Under the pieces are notes generated by a model that made no database searches, was not told the origin of the DNA, and saw nothing but the letters and a program-made list of their open reading frames with translations. Source: an uncultured Rhodospirillaceae bacterium (lineage in GTDB: Bacteria > Pseudomonadota > Alphaproteobacteria > Rhodospirillales > Magnetospirillaceae). Taken from it: DNA of 64,000 nt. The stretch is taken from NCBI GenBank assembly GCA_903899885.1, contig CAIULK010000152.1, forward strand, positions 1 through 64,000, read 5' to 3'. The translations under genes and the position numbers were made by a program. Shown here piece after piece: positions 26,370 to 35,034 of this stretch (its first letter is position 1; every line of letters starts with the position of its first letter).

Positions 26370-27224
26370 ATGACCACAACGGCCGCCAACGTCTCGGGCA
26401 GTAACGCCAGCGTTATCGCCAACATCAACAAAGCCAATGCGTCATCGCAGGCGACGTTGGCGGGCAACACCGGCACGTCGAAAGCGGCGACCGCGCAGCA
26501 GCAGTTGACCGGCGACCTGAACACGTTCTTGAACATGCTGACGGTTCAGATGAAGAATCAGGACCCGCTGAACCCGACCGACAGTACCCAGTTCACCAAC
26601 CAGCTGGTGCAGTTCTCGGGCGTCGAGCAGCAGATCAACATCAACTCGAACCTCGAATCGCTGATTGCGTTGCAAAAGACCAGCCAGCAGTCGAGCGCCA
26701 TCGGCTATATCGGCCAGACGGTCGAAACCTCGGGTTCGACCCTGCCGCTGGAAAGCAGCACGGCGGTGTTCAGCTACACCTTGCCGTCGAACGCCGCCAA
26801 CGTGGCGGTGACCATCTCCGATTCGTCGGGCAACGTGGTCGCCACCATGCCCAGCCTGAAAGGCACCACGGCGGGCAAGCATATCCTAAGCTGGAACGGC
26901 GCCGAAGCGAACGGTTCGACCGCGCCCGACGGCACCTACAGCTTCAGCATCGCCGCCAGCGACACCAACGGCAACGCTATGACCCCGACCACCACGACCT
27001 ATGGCTCGGTGACCGGCGTGACCTCGGATTCGAGTGGCAATTGCGAACTGTCCCTGGGGACGACCGCCGTGCCTCTGAGCAGCGTGATCAGCATTATCGA
27101 TCCCAATTCGTTTTCGAGCAGCAGCAGCAGCAGTTCGAGCAGTTCGAGCAGCAGTAGCACAAGCAGCAGCTCCAGCAGCACTAGCAGTAGCAGCACGAGC
27201 AGCAGCAGTTCGACCAAAAGCTAA
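26370..27224 (+). CDS. flgD: flagellar hook-capping protein FlgD with poly-serine tail
   Basis: A 284-residue hook scaffold cap. The N-terminal export/assembly region contains FLNMLTVQMKNQDPLNPTDS, the FlgD signature. Then come the FlgD Tudor/Ig-like parts (about 110-235, LSWNGAEANGSTAPDGTYSF). Residues from about 248 to the end are almost only Ser with a few Thr, encoded by AGC/TCG/AGT repeats at 27114-27222. Such a tail is not part of the standard protein (about 220-240 residues). AAGGA precedes the ATG. Confidence 0.92.
   Translation: MTTTAANVSGSNASVIANINKANASSQATLAGNTGTSKAATAQQQLTGDLNTFLNMLTVQMKNQDPLNPTDSTQFTNQLVQFSGVEQQININSNLESLIALQKTSQQSSAIGYIGQTVETSGSTLPLESSTAVFSYTLPSNAANVAVTISDSSGNVVATMPSLKGTTAGKHILSWNGAEANGSTAPDGTYSFSIAASDTNGNAMTPTTTTYGSVTGVTSDSSGNCELSLGTTAVPLSSVISIIDPNSFSSSSSSSSSSSSSSSTSSSSSSTSSSSTSSSSSTKS
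27114..27222 (+). repeat. AGC/TCG trinucleotide low-complexity tract in flgD
   Basis: About 36 consecutive codons of AGC, AGT, TCG and ACG type encode the poly-Ser/Thr tail. Mixed serine codons mean it is not a pure microsatellite, which argues for some selection on the protein. In-frame expansion or contraction would still be easy here. Confidence 0.85.
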
Positions 27225-27266
27225 CCACCCGTGACCGGGACGAGAACGATTTATTAGGAGGATGCC

Positions 27267-29681
27267 ATGAGCTTATACGGCGCGTTGTTCTCCGGGATAT
27301 CCGGCATGGCGGCGGAATCGTCCGCGATGGGGGCTATTTCCGACAATATCACCAACGTCAACACGATCGGTTACAAGCAGACCGACGTTAATTTCCAGAC
27401 GCTGGTCACCAAGCAGGTGTCGGTCAGCGCGTATTCGCCGGGCGGCGTGCAGTCCAAACCGCGTGCGGGCATCAACGTTCAGGGTCTGTTGCAGTCGACA
27501 TCGTCCTCGACCGACGTGGCGATCTCGGGCCAGGGTTTCTTCGTCGTCAACTCGGTCGCCAATCCGGCGACCACCAACACCGGCCAGTTCGGCTATAGCC
27601 GGGCCGGGTCGTTCTCGGTCGATAAGAACGGCTATCTGTGCAACACCGCCGGGTACTATCTTCAGGGCTGGCCGCTCGCCAACTGGGACGGCACCGCCAC
27701 CGCCGCCCATCAGGTGATCAACGGCGAAACCATGATGTCGGCCTACAAGAATTCCAGCGGCCAGTACGTCTATATCAATCAGGGCGTGGTCAATCCGACC
27801 AACTTGCAGTCGTTCAATCTGAACGACATCGCGGGCACCGCGTCGGCCACCTCGTCGGTGCGGATGGGCGCCAATCTGCCCTCCGCCGACGAGGTCGGTC
27901 AGGACGAGCAGACCAACATCCAGATCTACGACACGCTGGGCAACAGCCACAACGTCTTGGCCACATGGCAAAAGACCGGGCAGAACCAGTGGGATATCGA
28001 ATCCCAGCCGCCCGAAGGGGCCAAGAACCTGACGCTGTATGACAGCAGCGGCAACGTCTATTCGACGATGGGCCGCTTGGATTTCTCGTCGGTCCCGTCG
28101 GCGGGCGCGATGACAATGACGATTGGCGGCACCACCTATACCTTCGATGCCTCGGCGGGCACCAGCGGCTCGACCGGCAATACCTTGAATATCGACCCTT
28201 CGGCGGCCAATGGATCGTCGGGGACCTATGCCGCCAACATGGCCGCGGCGATGCAGCAGGCCTATGAGATGCAGTATTGCTCTGTGTCCAAGGTGGCCGA
28301 TGCCTCGTCGGGCACCGCGACGACCGCGTTGGCCGCCGCCAGCAACCTGTCGATCACGGTGGCCGGAACCACCTACAAGGTCAGCCTGGCCGGTATCGAT
28401 CCGACGACCGGCGGCGGGGCGGGCGGCGGGTTGGCGACCGCGATCAACACCGCGCTGGTCGCGGCGGGCGTTCCGGGCACCGTCACGGCATCGTTTAACA
28501 CCAGCACCAACCTCCTGTCGCTGAACAACGGTACCGGGGCGGCCATCACGGTGTCCGGCTCGGGCGATCTTGTCGATATACAAGGCAGTATCGCCAACGG
28601 TGCCGCCGCCTCGACCTCGGCGGGCGACCTGGACGTCTATGCCGCCAGTACGCTGACCCTGGGCGCCAAGGTCCTGACCATGACCGGCCTGACCCGGGCC
28701 GCCGCGCTGAATCTGATCAACAATAATGCCAGCACCACCAAGGTCTCGGCGATGCTGAACGGCGGCAATTTCGTGCTGTACACCGGCACCGCCGGGAGCA
28801 CCTCGATCTCGGCGACCGGTGATTTCGCCGGTGCCGTCGGCGGCACCGCCGCCGCCGCCAACACCACCTTCAACGGCACCACCCTGACCGGCACCGGCAC
28901 CACCTATGCCGATCAGATTTCGGGCACCAGCTCGATCGAGTTCCGCAATTTCGACACCAGCACCACCACCGGCACGTTGACGGTGGGAGGCCTGACCTCG
29001 CTGACCAATTCGAGCGGCGCGTTTAGCCTGGAGCAGGCGCTGGCCCCCACTTCGCCGTCCGGCTTTACCTTGCCCTATGTCGGGTTGAACCCGTCCACCA
29101 CCAACGCCATCACCTTCAACGGCGACGGCACGCCATCGGCGATCAATGTCGCGTCGATGTCGATCGAGTGGGCGAACGGCTCCGAGGACATGACCACCTC
29201 GAACGCGGTCGGCGTTTCACCGCAGATCAGCCTGTTCATGGGCGATCTGAACGTGTCGGACGGCATGACCCAGTTGTCGGGAAATTACCAGCTGTCCTAC
29301 ATGACGCAGAACGGCGCGAAGTTCGGCAATTTCTCGGGCGTCTCGGTCGGTTCGGACGGTATCGTCACCGCCTTGTTCGACAACGGCGTGACCCGCCCGG
29401 TGTTCCAGGTCCCGATCGCCACCTTCGTCAATCCCGACGGGATGGAAAGCCTGACCGGCAACGTCTACGAATCAACCGACGTTTCGGGCGATCCGACCTT
29501 GCGCGTCGCGGGCACCGCCGGGGCGGGCACCACCACCGCCTCGTCGTTGGAAGCCTCGACCGTCGATATCGGTGCCCAGTTCACGACGATGATCGTCACC
29601 CAGCGGGCCTATACCGCCGCCTCGAAGATCATCACCACTGCCAACCAGATGCTGGACGATCTGGTGCAGATCATCCGGTAA
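27267..29681 (+). CDS. flgE: flagellar hook protein FlgE (long form)
   Basis: The N-terminus MSLYGALFSGISGMAAESSA then ISDNITNVNTIGYKQ is the flagellar rod/hook signature. The C-terminus (EASTVDIGAQFTTMIVTQRA, YTAASKIITTANQMLDDLVQ) completes the coiled-coil D0 domain. At 804 residues it is about twice the enteric FlgE; the extra length is Thr/Ser/Gly/Ala-rich central sequence (about 275-600), probably surface domains of the hook. AGGAGG lies before the ATG. A strong terminator follows. Confidence 0.93.
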   Translation: MSLYGALFSGISGMAAESSAMGAISDNITNVNTIGYKQTDVNFQTLVTKQVSVSAYSPGGVQSKPRAGINVQGLLQSTSSSTDVAISGQGFFVVNSVANPATTNTGQFGYSRAGSFSVDKNGYLCNTAGYYLQGWPLANWDGTATAAHQVINGETMMSAYKNSSGQYVYINQGVVNPTNLQSFNLNDIAGTASATSSVRMGANLPSADEVGQDEQTNIQIYDTLGNSHNVLATWQKTGQNQWDIESQPPEGAKNLTLYDSSGNVYSTMGRLDFSSVPSAGAMTMTIGGTTYTFDASAGTSGSTGNTLNIDPSAANGSSGTYAANMAAAMQQAYEMQYCSVSKVADASSGTATTALAAASNLSITVAGTTYKVSLAGIDPTTGGGAGGGLATAINTALVAAGVPGTVTASFNTSTNLLSLNNGTGAAITVSGSGDLVDIQGSIANGAAASTSAGDLDVYAASTLTLGAKVLTMTGLTRAAALNLINNNASTTKVSAMLNGGNFVLYTGTAGSTSISATGDFAGAVGGTAAAANTTFNGTTLTGTGTTYADQISGTSSIEFRNFDTSTTTGTLTVGGLTSLTNSSGAFSLEQALAPTSPSGFTLPYVGLNPSTTNAITFNGDGTPSAINVASMSIEWANGSEDMTTSNAVGVSPQISLFMGDLNVSDGMTQLSGNYQLSYMTQNGAKFGNFSGVSVGSDGIVTALFDNGVTRPVFQVPIATFVNPDGMESLTGNVYESTDVSGDPTLRVAGTAGAGTTTASSLEASTVDIGAQFTTMIVTQRAYTAASKIITTANQMLDDLVQIIR

Positions 29682-29703
29682 ACAATCGGTTGATTTTCTT
29701 CCG

Positions 29704-29741
29704 GGGCCGGTGCGCAGAATGCCACCGGCCCTTTTTCTTTT
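29704..29741 (+). terminator. Rho-independent terminator after flgE
   Basis: GGGCCGGTG (29704-29712) pairs with CACCGGCCC (29723-29731), followed by TTTTTCTTTT. It closes the fliK-flgD-flgE transcript and separates it from the fliF operon. Confidence 0.85.
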
Positions 29742-29744
29742 CGG

Positions 29745-29765
29745 CCCCGGCAAAATTTGCCGGGG
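29745..29765. promoter_or_regulatory. perfect palindrome upstream of fliF
   Basis: CCCCGGCAAA-A-TTTGCCGGGG, with 10-base arms and one central base, lies just after the flgE terminator and 67 bases before fliF. It could be an operator for the fliF operon (FlbD or another regulator) or a second hairpin. Confidence 0.5.
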
Positions 29766-29831
29766 ATTAACCACCTTTAAAGTGGCATCGGCGTAAGGTT
29801 CGGCGTCGAGCTGGTCTTTCGAGGACGACGC

Positions 29832-31493
29832 GTGAACGCTTTCCTTCAGATGCTGAGGGGCCTTGGGCCCATGCGGCTGGCGGCGATGGCCGGCGTCGGC
29901 GTATCGATCCTGGGCTTTTTCATCTATTTGATGAGCCGGGTGGCGGCGCCGCAGATGGAGTTGCTTTATGGCGATCTCGCCATGGAAGACTCCAAGGTCA
30001 TGATCGAAAAGCTGCAAACCGAGAAAATTCCGTTCGAGATCCGCAAGGACGGCGCGGAAATCTGGGTGCCCAAGGACCGTAAGAACGAAATGCGGGTCAA
30101 GCTGGCCGAGGACGCCATGCCCTCGGGCGGCGGCCGCGCGGTCGGCTACGAGCTGTTCGACAAGCAAGATGCGCTGGGAACCACCAGCTTTCAGCAAAAC
30201 ATCAATTACGTCCGCGCGCTGGAAGGCGAGCTGTCGCGCACCATCCGGGCGATCGACAAGATCAAGGTGGCCCGCGTCCATCTGGTGCTGCCGCAGCGCG
30301 AGGCTTTTTCGCGCGACACCGCCGAGCCCTCGGCCTCGGTGATCTTGAAGATGGCGGGCAATCAGCGCCTGGAACGCGGCCAAGTGCTGGCGATTCAGCA
30401 TCTGATCGCGGCGGCCGTTCCCAAAATGAAGCCGACCCGGATTTCCGTGGTCGATGACAAGGGAACCCTGCTGGCCAAGGGGTTCGACAACGACCAGCAA
30501 GTCGCCTCGGAAACCGCCGACGAGGTGCGTTTGAACACCGAGCAGCGCCTTGCCAAGGTGATCGAGGATCTGTTGGAGCGGTCCTTGGGGCCGGGCCGGG
30601 TGCGGGCCGAGGTGGCGGTCGAAATGGACCTGTCACGCGCCGTCACCACCGAGGAAACCTACGACCCCGACAGCAAGGTGGTGCGCAGCGAAGTCACCAC
30701 CAACGAAAACGAAGCCAGCTCGGAAGGCGAGACGCCCGGCGTCAGCGTCACCCAGAATCTTCCCGATCCCGGGGCGGCCCAGGCGACCTTGGGCCGCGCC
30801 TCGTCGAAATCGGGCAAGACCCAGGATACCGTCAATTACGAGATCAGCAAAAAGACCAAGAACACGGTCAAGGAACTGGGCGAGATCAAGAAGGTCTCGG
30901 CCGCCGTGCTGGTTGACGGCATTTACGAAACCGGCGCCGACGGCAAGAAAATATACCGCGAGCGGTCGGCCAAGGATTTGACCCAGATCGAGGCGCTGGT
31001 CAAATCGGCGATCGGATTCAACAAGGAACGCGAGGATCAGGTCACCGTTCAGCAGATGCAGTTCGCCGGCGGCGAGGAGCAGTACAACGCCGAGGAACCC
31101 GGCGAGTACATCTTCGGCATGCGCCGCGACTTCGTCGAAAAGGTCGCGTCGAACCTCGGTCTGTCGGTGGTGGCGATCTTGTTCCTGCTGCTGGTCCTGC
31201 GCCCGCTGATCAGCCGCGTGATCGAGGGCATGCAGGCGGGTCCCGTCGGTCCCGATGGGCGCCGTCTGCTGACCGCCGATGGCCAACTAGTGCCGGCCTT
31301 GGCCGGACCTGCTCCGATGCCCGCTCCCGCCTTGGGCGGCGAAGAGGAAATCATCGCCGACGAACTGATCGACATCGACAAGGTCGAGGGCCGCGTGAAA
31401 GCGTCGTCGATCAAGAAGATCGGCGAAATCGTCGAAAAGCACCCCGAAGAAGCTCTCTCGATCGTGAGGACCTGGCTGTACCAGGAAGTCTAA
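29832..31493 (+). CDS. fliF: flagellar MS-ring protein FliF
   Basis: A 553-residue inner-membrane ring protein. TM1 is about residues 15-36 (MAGVGVSILGFFIYLM), the periplasmic ring-building domains lie between (GYELFDKQDALGTTSFQQNI, ARVHLVLPQREAFSR), TM2 is near 437-457, and the C-terminal tail (EGRVKASSIKKIGEIVEKHP) is the FliG-binding part. The start is GTG 29832 with GAGGA upstream. It heads a tight operon reaching at least to 40588. Confidence 0.96.
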   Translation: MNAFLQMLRGLGPMRLAAMAGVGVSILGFFIYLMSRVAAPQMELLYGDLAMEDSKVMIEKLQTEKIPFEIRKDGAEIWVPKDRKNEMRVKLAEDAMPSGGGRAVGYELFDKQDALGTTSFQQNINYVRALEGELSRTIRAIDKIKVARVHLVLPQREAFSRDTAEPSASVILKMAGNQRLERGQVLAIQHLIAAAVPKMKPTRISVVDDKGTLLAKGFDNDQQVASETADEVRLNTEQRLAKVIEDLLERSLGPGRVRAEVAVEMDLSRAVTTEETYDPDSKVVRSEVTTNENEASSEGETPGVSVTQNLPDPGAAQATLGRASSKSGKTQDTVNYEISKKTKNTVKELGEIKKVSAAVLVDGIYETGADGKKIYRERSAKDLTQIEALVKSAIGFNKEREDQVTVQQMQFAGGEEQYNAEEPGEYIFGMRRDFVEKVASNLGLSVVAILFLLLVLRPLISRVIEGMQAGPVGPDGRRLLTADGQLVPALAGPAPMPAPALGGEEEIIADELIDIDKVEGRVKASSIKKIGEIVEKHPEEALSIVRTWLYQEV

Positions 31494-31496
31494 ATC

Positions 31497-32516
31497 ATGG
31501 CACGCATCAAAGAAGATTACCGCACACTGACCGGGCCGCAAAAAGCGGCGATGCTGATGCTGTCCTTGGGCGAAGAGCACTCGTCCAAGCTGTTCGGCAT
31601 GATGGACGACGAGGAGATCAAGGAACTTTCGCAGATCATGGCCAATCTCGGCACGGTGTCGGCCAATCTGGTCGAGCGCCTGTTCGTCGAATTCGCCGAT
31701 CAGATCTCATCGACCGGCTCGCTGGTCGGGTCCTACGAAAGCACCGAACGCCTGCTGATGAAATCGCTCGGCAAGGAGCGCGTTTCGACCATCATGGAAG
31801 AAATCCGCGGCCCGGCGGGCCGTACCATGTGGGACAAGCTGGGCAATGTGAACGAGCAGGTGCTCGCCAATTACCTGAAGAACGAATACCCCCAGACCGT
31901 CGCCGTCGTGCTGGCCAAGATCAAGGCGGATCACTCGGCGCGCGTGCTCTCCTTGTTGCCGGAAAACTTCGCGATGGAAGTCATCATGCGCATGCTGCGC
32001 ATGGAGGCGGTGCAGAAGGAGGTTTTGGACGGCGTGGAAAAGACCCTGCGAACCGAATTCATGAGCAACTTGGCGCGTACCCAGCGCCGCGACGCCCACG
32101 AATTGATGGCCGATATCTTCAACAACCTCGACCGCAACGCGGAAAACCGCTTCATGTCGGCCCTGGAGGAACGCAACCGCGAATCGGCGGAACGCATTAA
32201 ACAGCTGATGTTCACCTTCGAGGATCTGGTGCGCATCGACGCGTCGGGCATCCAGACCCTGCTGCGCAACTGCGAAAAGGACAAGCTGGGCTTGGCGCTC
32301 AAGGGCGGTTCGGACGCGGTCAAGGAACTGTTCTTCAAGAACATGTCCGAACGCGCGGGCAAGATGCTGCGCGAGGACATGGACGCGATGGGTCCCGTGC
32401 GCCTGCGCGACGTCGATCAGGCGCAGTCGTTGATCGTCATGATGGCCAAGGAACTGGCGGCATCGGGTCAGATCGTCATTTCCGAAGGCCGCGAAGAGGA
32501 CGAACTGGTCTACTGA
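31497..32516 (+). CDS. fliG: flagellar motor switch protein FliG
   Basis: A 339-residue switch protein. Visible are [20 protein letters not shown] (FliF-binding N-domain), [20 protein letters not shown] (EHPQ-like middle-domain motif, here EYPQ), and the C-terminal torque helix [20 protein letters not shown]. It starts three bases after fliF and ends one base before fliH. Confidence 0.96.
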   Translation: MARIKEDYRTLTGPQKAAMLMLSLGEEHSSKLFGMMDDEEIKELSQIMANLGTVSANLVERLFVEFADQISSTGSLVGSYESTERLLMKSLGKERVSTIMEEIRGPAGRTMWDKLGNVNEQVLANYLKNEYPQTVAVVLAKIKADHSARVLSLLPENFAMEVIMRMLRMEAVQKEVLDGVEKTLRTEFMSNLARTQRRDAHELMADIFNNLDRNAENRFMSALEERNRESAERIKQLMFTFEDLVRIDASGIQTLLRNCEKDKLGLALKGGSDAVKELFFKNMSERAGKMLREDMDAMGPVRLRDVDQAQSLIVMMAKELAASGQIVISEGREEDELVY

Positions 32517-32517
32517 C

Positions 32518-33231
32518 ATGGAAGCCAAGCCGCGCAAATTCATGTTCGACAACGACTTCACCCCGGTGCCCCGGTGGCAGAGGGAAGAAGCGGAGCGTCT
32601 TGCCCGTCAGGCCGCGCATGCGCAACAGGCGCATGTGGCACCCGAGGAGGTTGCCCAACCGGCCCCGACGTTCACCGAGGACGATATCAACCTCGCCCGT
32701 GAGGCCGCCTACGAGGAAGGCCGCCGCCAGGGTTTCGAGGAAGCCGCCGTCACCACCGAACGCCGGGTGCAGGAGGTGTTGGCCAACTTGGCCACCCACC
32801 TCGACCAATTGGACGCCGCCCAAGGCAACGCCAATACCGAGGCGCTGGAAAGCGCGGTGCGCATCGGGTTGGCGGTGATCCGCAAGATACTGCCCGCCAC
32901 CGCCGAAGCGAACGCCTTCACCGAGGTGGTCCGGGTGATCGAGGATGTCGTCGATCAAATTCTCGACGAGCCCAGAATCATCGTCCGTGTCTCCGAACCG
33001 TTGGTCGAGGCGGTGCGCGCGCGCTTGGAAGCCGTGGTCGATTCCCACGGATTCGAGGGACGGGTGGTTGTCCAAGCCGATGGACGGCTGGCCTTGGGCG
33101 ATTGCCGCGTCGAATGGACCGATGGTGGCGCCGAACGCGATCAAGCCCATATTCAAAACGAGATCGACGCGATGATCGAACGAGCACTGGCGCCGCCCGA
33201 ACGGCGCTCCGATACGGCCGAGCCGGCCTAA
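32518..33231 (+). CDS. fliH: flagellar export-apparatus protein FliH
   Basis: A 237-residue protein in the fliH position. The N-terminal region is charged (FDNDFTPVPRWQREEAERLA), with a long helix (EEGRRQGFEEAAVTTERRVQ) typical of FliH glycine-repeat/coiled-coil segments. The C-terminal half (LAVIRKILPATAEANAFTEV, VVQADGRLALGDCRVEW) matches the FliH/HrpE/YscL fold, which regulates the FliI ATPase. fliI is not adjacent. The ATG is one base after the fliG stop. Confidence 0.85.
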   Translation: MEAKPRKFMFDNDFTPVPRWQREEAERLARQAAHAQQAHVAPEEVAQPAPTFTEDDINLAREAAYEEGRRQGFEEAAVTTERRVQEVLANLATHLDQLDAAQGNANTEALESAVRIGLAVIRKILPATAEANAFTEVVRVIEDVVDQILDEPRIIVRVSEPLVEAVRARLEAVVDSHGFEGRVVVQADGRLALGDCRVEWTDGGAERDQAHIQNEIDAMIERALAPPERRSDTAEPA

Positions 33232-33243
33232 GGAGACCGTAAA

Positions 33244-33582
33244 ATGGTGGGAGATTTGGAACTCAACGACTTCCGGAGCGACGACGACGGAATGGGTGGC
33301 GGCGCTGGCGCCAACATTCCCGATACGCCGCGCACGGCCCGCGATCTGGAAGCGGTCTACGACATTCCCGTCCGGGTGTCGGCGGTGTTGGGCAAAACGA
33401 CCATGCAGGTCAACCAGTTGCTGAAGCTGGGGCGCGGCGCGGTGGTCGAACTGGACCGCAAGGTCGGCGAGGCGATCGACATCTACGTCAACAACCGCTT
33501 GGTGGCGCGCGGCGAAGTCGTCGTCGTCGAGGACCGGTTGGGTGTGACGATGACGGAAATCATCAAAACCGAACGCTCGTGA
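33244..33582 (+). CDS. fliN: flagellar motor switch protein FliN
   Basis: A 112-residue protein. After a 35-residue acidic leader comes the SpoA domain: YDIPVRVSAVLGKTTMQVNQ, LLKLGRGAVVELDRKVGEAI, DIYVNNRLVARGEVVVVEDR. It forms the C-ring base with FliM, which is not in this window. AGGAGA precedes the ATG. Confidence 0.95.
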   Translation: MVGDLELNDFRSDDDGMGGGAGANIPDTPRTARDLEAVYDIPVRVSAVLGKTTMQVNQLLKLGRGAVVELDRKVGEAIDIYVNNRLVARGEVVVVEDRLGVTMTEIIKTERS

Positions 33583-33606
33583 TCGATTAGCTAAGGAAAG
33601 CCGGGA

Positions 33607-35019
33607 ATGCGACTTCTGATCATTGGAACGCTCGACGGGCAGATCGGCGCCGCCAGCCAGATCGTGATGGCGCGCGGGGCCAAGATCACCATGGCCGAGG
33701 ACATCGCGCACGGGTTGGACATCTTGCGCGAACGCGGTTCCGACCTTGTGATGATCGACGTGCGGCGCGACATCAAGGCGCTGGTCGATGCCTTGGCCTC
33801 GGAACGCATCCATATTCCGGTGGTTGCCTGCGGGGTGGCCTCGGATGCCGCCGCCGCCGTCCGCGCCATCAAGGCGGGCGCCAAGGAATATATCCCGCTG
33901 CCGCCCGATGCCGAACTGATCGCCGCCGTTCTGGAAGCGGTTACCGCCGAGTCCCGCGCGCTGGTCTTCAAGGACCCCCGGATGGCGCAAACCCTGCGGA
34001 TGGCCGAACAGGTCGCGGGGTCCGACGCCTCGGTGCTGATCGCGGGTGAATCGGGCACCGGCAAGGAACTGATGGCCCGCTTCGTCCATCAAAAAAGCAA
34101 ACGGGCCGACGGGCGTTTCATCGCCATCAATTGCGCGGCGATCCCCGAGGCGCTGCTGGAATCCGAACTGTTCGGGCATGAGAAGGGCGCCTTTACCGGC
34201 GCCGTCGCCCGCCGCCTGGGCAAGTTCGAGGAAGCCAACGGCGGCACCTTGCTGCTCGATGAAATCTCGGAAATGGATATCCGGCTGCAAGCCAAGCTGC
34301 TGCGGGTGCTGCAAGAACGGGTGGTCGATCGGGTCGGCGGCAACAAGCCGGTCAAGGTCGATGTGCGGATTTTGGCGACCTCGAACCGCAATCTCGAGGA
34401 CGAGGTCCGCCAAGGGCGTTTCCGCGAGGATCTGTTCTACCGCTTGAACGTGGTGACGCTGGCGCTGCCGGCCTTGCGCGAACGCCCGCTCGATATCCCC
34501 TTGCTGGCCGACCATTTCATCCGCAAATATTCCGAGGCCAACGGCGTGCCGCCCAAGGCCTTGACCGCCGACGCGCGCACGATGTTGCTGCGTCACGGCT
34601 GGCGCGGCAATGTCCGCGAGCTGGAAAACACCATGCACCGCGCCGTTTTGCTGGCGTCGGGCGCCGAGATCGGCACCGAGGCGATCTTGTTGACCGGCGG
34701 CAGTGTCGGCAGCAATCCCGATCCGCTGGTCGCCCAAGCCGCCAACGCCGCCGCGGCCGCGTTGACCGCCGCGCAAATGAACGCCGAGGCGGGGAGCGGC
34801 GAGCCGGGGCGCGGCGATCTGGTCGGCAAAACCGTGGCCGAGGTCGAACGCGATTTGATCTTGGACACCTTGCACCATTACCTGGGCAACCGCACCCATG
34901 CGGCGACCATTCTGGGGATTTCGATCCGCACGCTGCGCAACAAGTTGAAACAGTACGCCGACGAAGGCATGCCCATTCCGCCCCCGGCGGGAGGGGAATG
35001 TGAACGGGCCACCCCGTGA
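33607..35019 (+). CDS. flbD: sigma-54-dependent flagellar regulator FlbD
   Basis: A 470-residue enhancer-binding protein. A receiver-like domain (about 1-120) keeps an aspartate in DLVMIDVRRD. The AAA+ domain (about 128-365) has Walker A GESGTGKE, the sigma-54-contacting GAFTGA loop, and Walker B GGTLLLDEI. A C-terminal Fis-type helix-turn-helix follows (THAATILGISIRTLRNKLKQ). In alphaproteobacteria FlbD activates middle/late flagellar promoters with RpoN. It is the likely activator of the sigma-54 promoters at 24665 and 40590. Confidence 0.92.
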   Translation: MRLLIIGTLDGQIGAASQIVMARGAKITMAEDIAHGLDILRERGSDLVMIDVRRDIKALVDALASERIHIPVVACGVASDAAAAVRAIKAGAKEYIPLPPDAELIAAVLEAVTAESRALVFKDPRMAQTLRMAEQVAGSDASVLIAGESGTGKELMARFVHQKSKRADGRFIAINCAAIPEALLESELFGHEKGAFTGAVARRLGKFEEANGGTLLLDEISEMDIRLQAKLLRVLQERVVDRVGGNKPVKVDVRILATSNRNLEDEVRQGRFREDLFYRLNVVTLALPALRERPLDIPLLADHFIRKYSEANGVPPKALTADARTMLLRHGWRGNVRELENTMHRAVLLASGAEIGTEAILLTGGSVGSNPDPLVAQAANAAAAALTAAQMNAEAGSGEPGRGDLVGKTVAEVERDLILDTLHHYLGNRTHAATILGISIRTLRNKLKQYADEGMPIPPPAGGECERATP

Positions 35020-35034
35020 GGATGATGCCTAGCG

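Noticed and set aside
24532-26379. A minus-strand open frame of 615 codons over fliK
   Set aside because: Gly/Arg-rich shadow of the low-complexity fliK region; it also overlaps the sigma-54 promoter.
32476-34899. A minus-strand open frame of 807 codons
   Set aside because: Antisense to fliH, fliN and flbD, which are certain; no recognisable domains.
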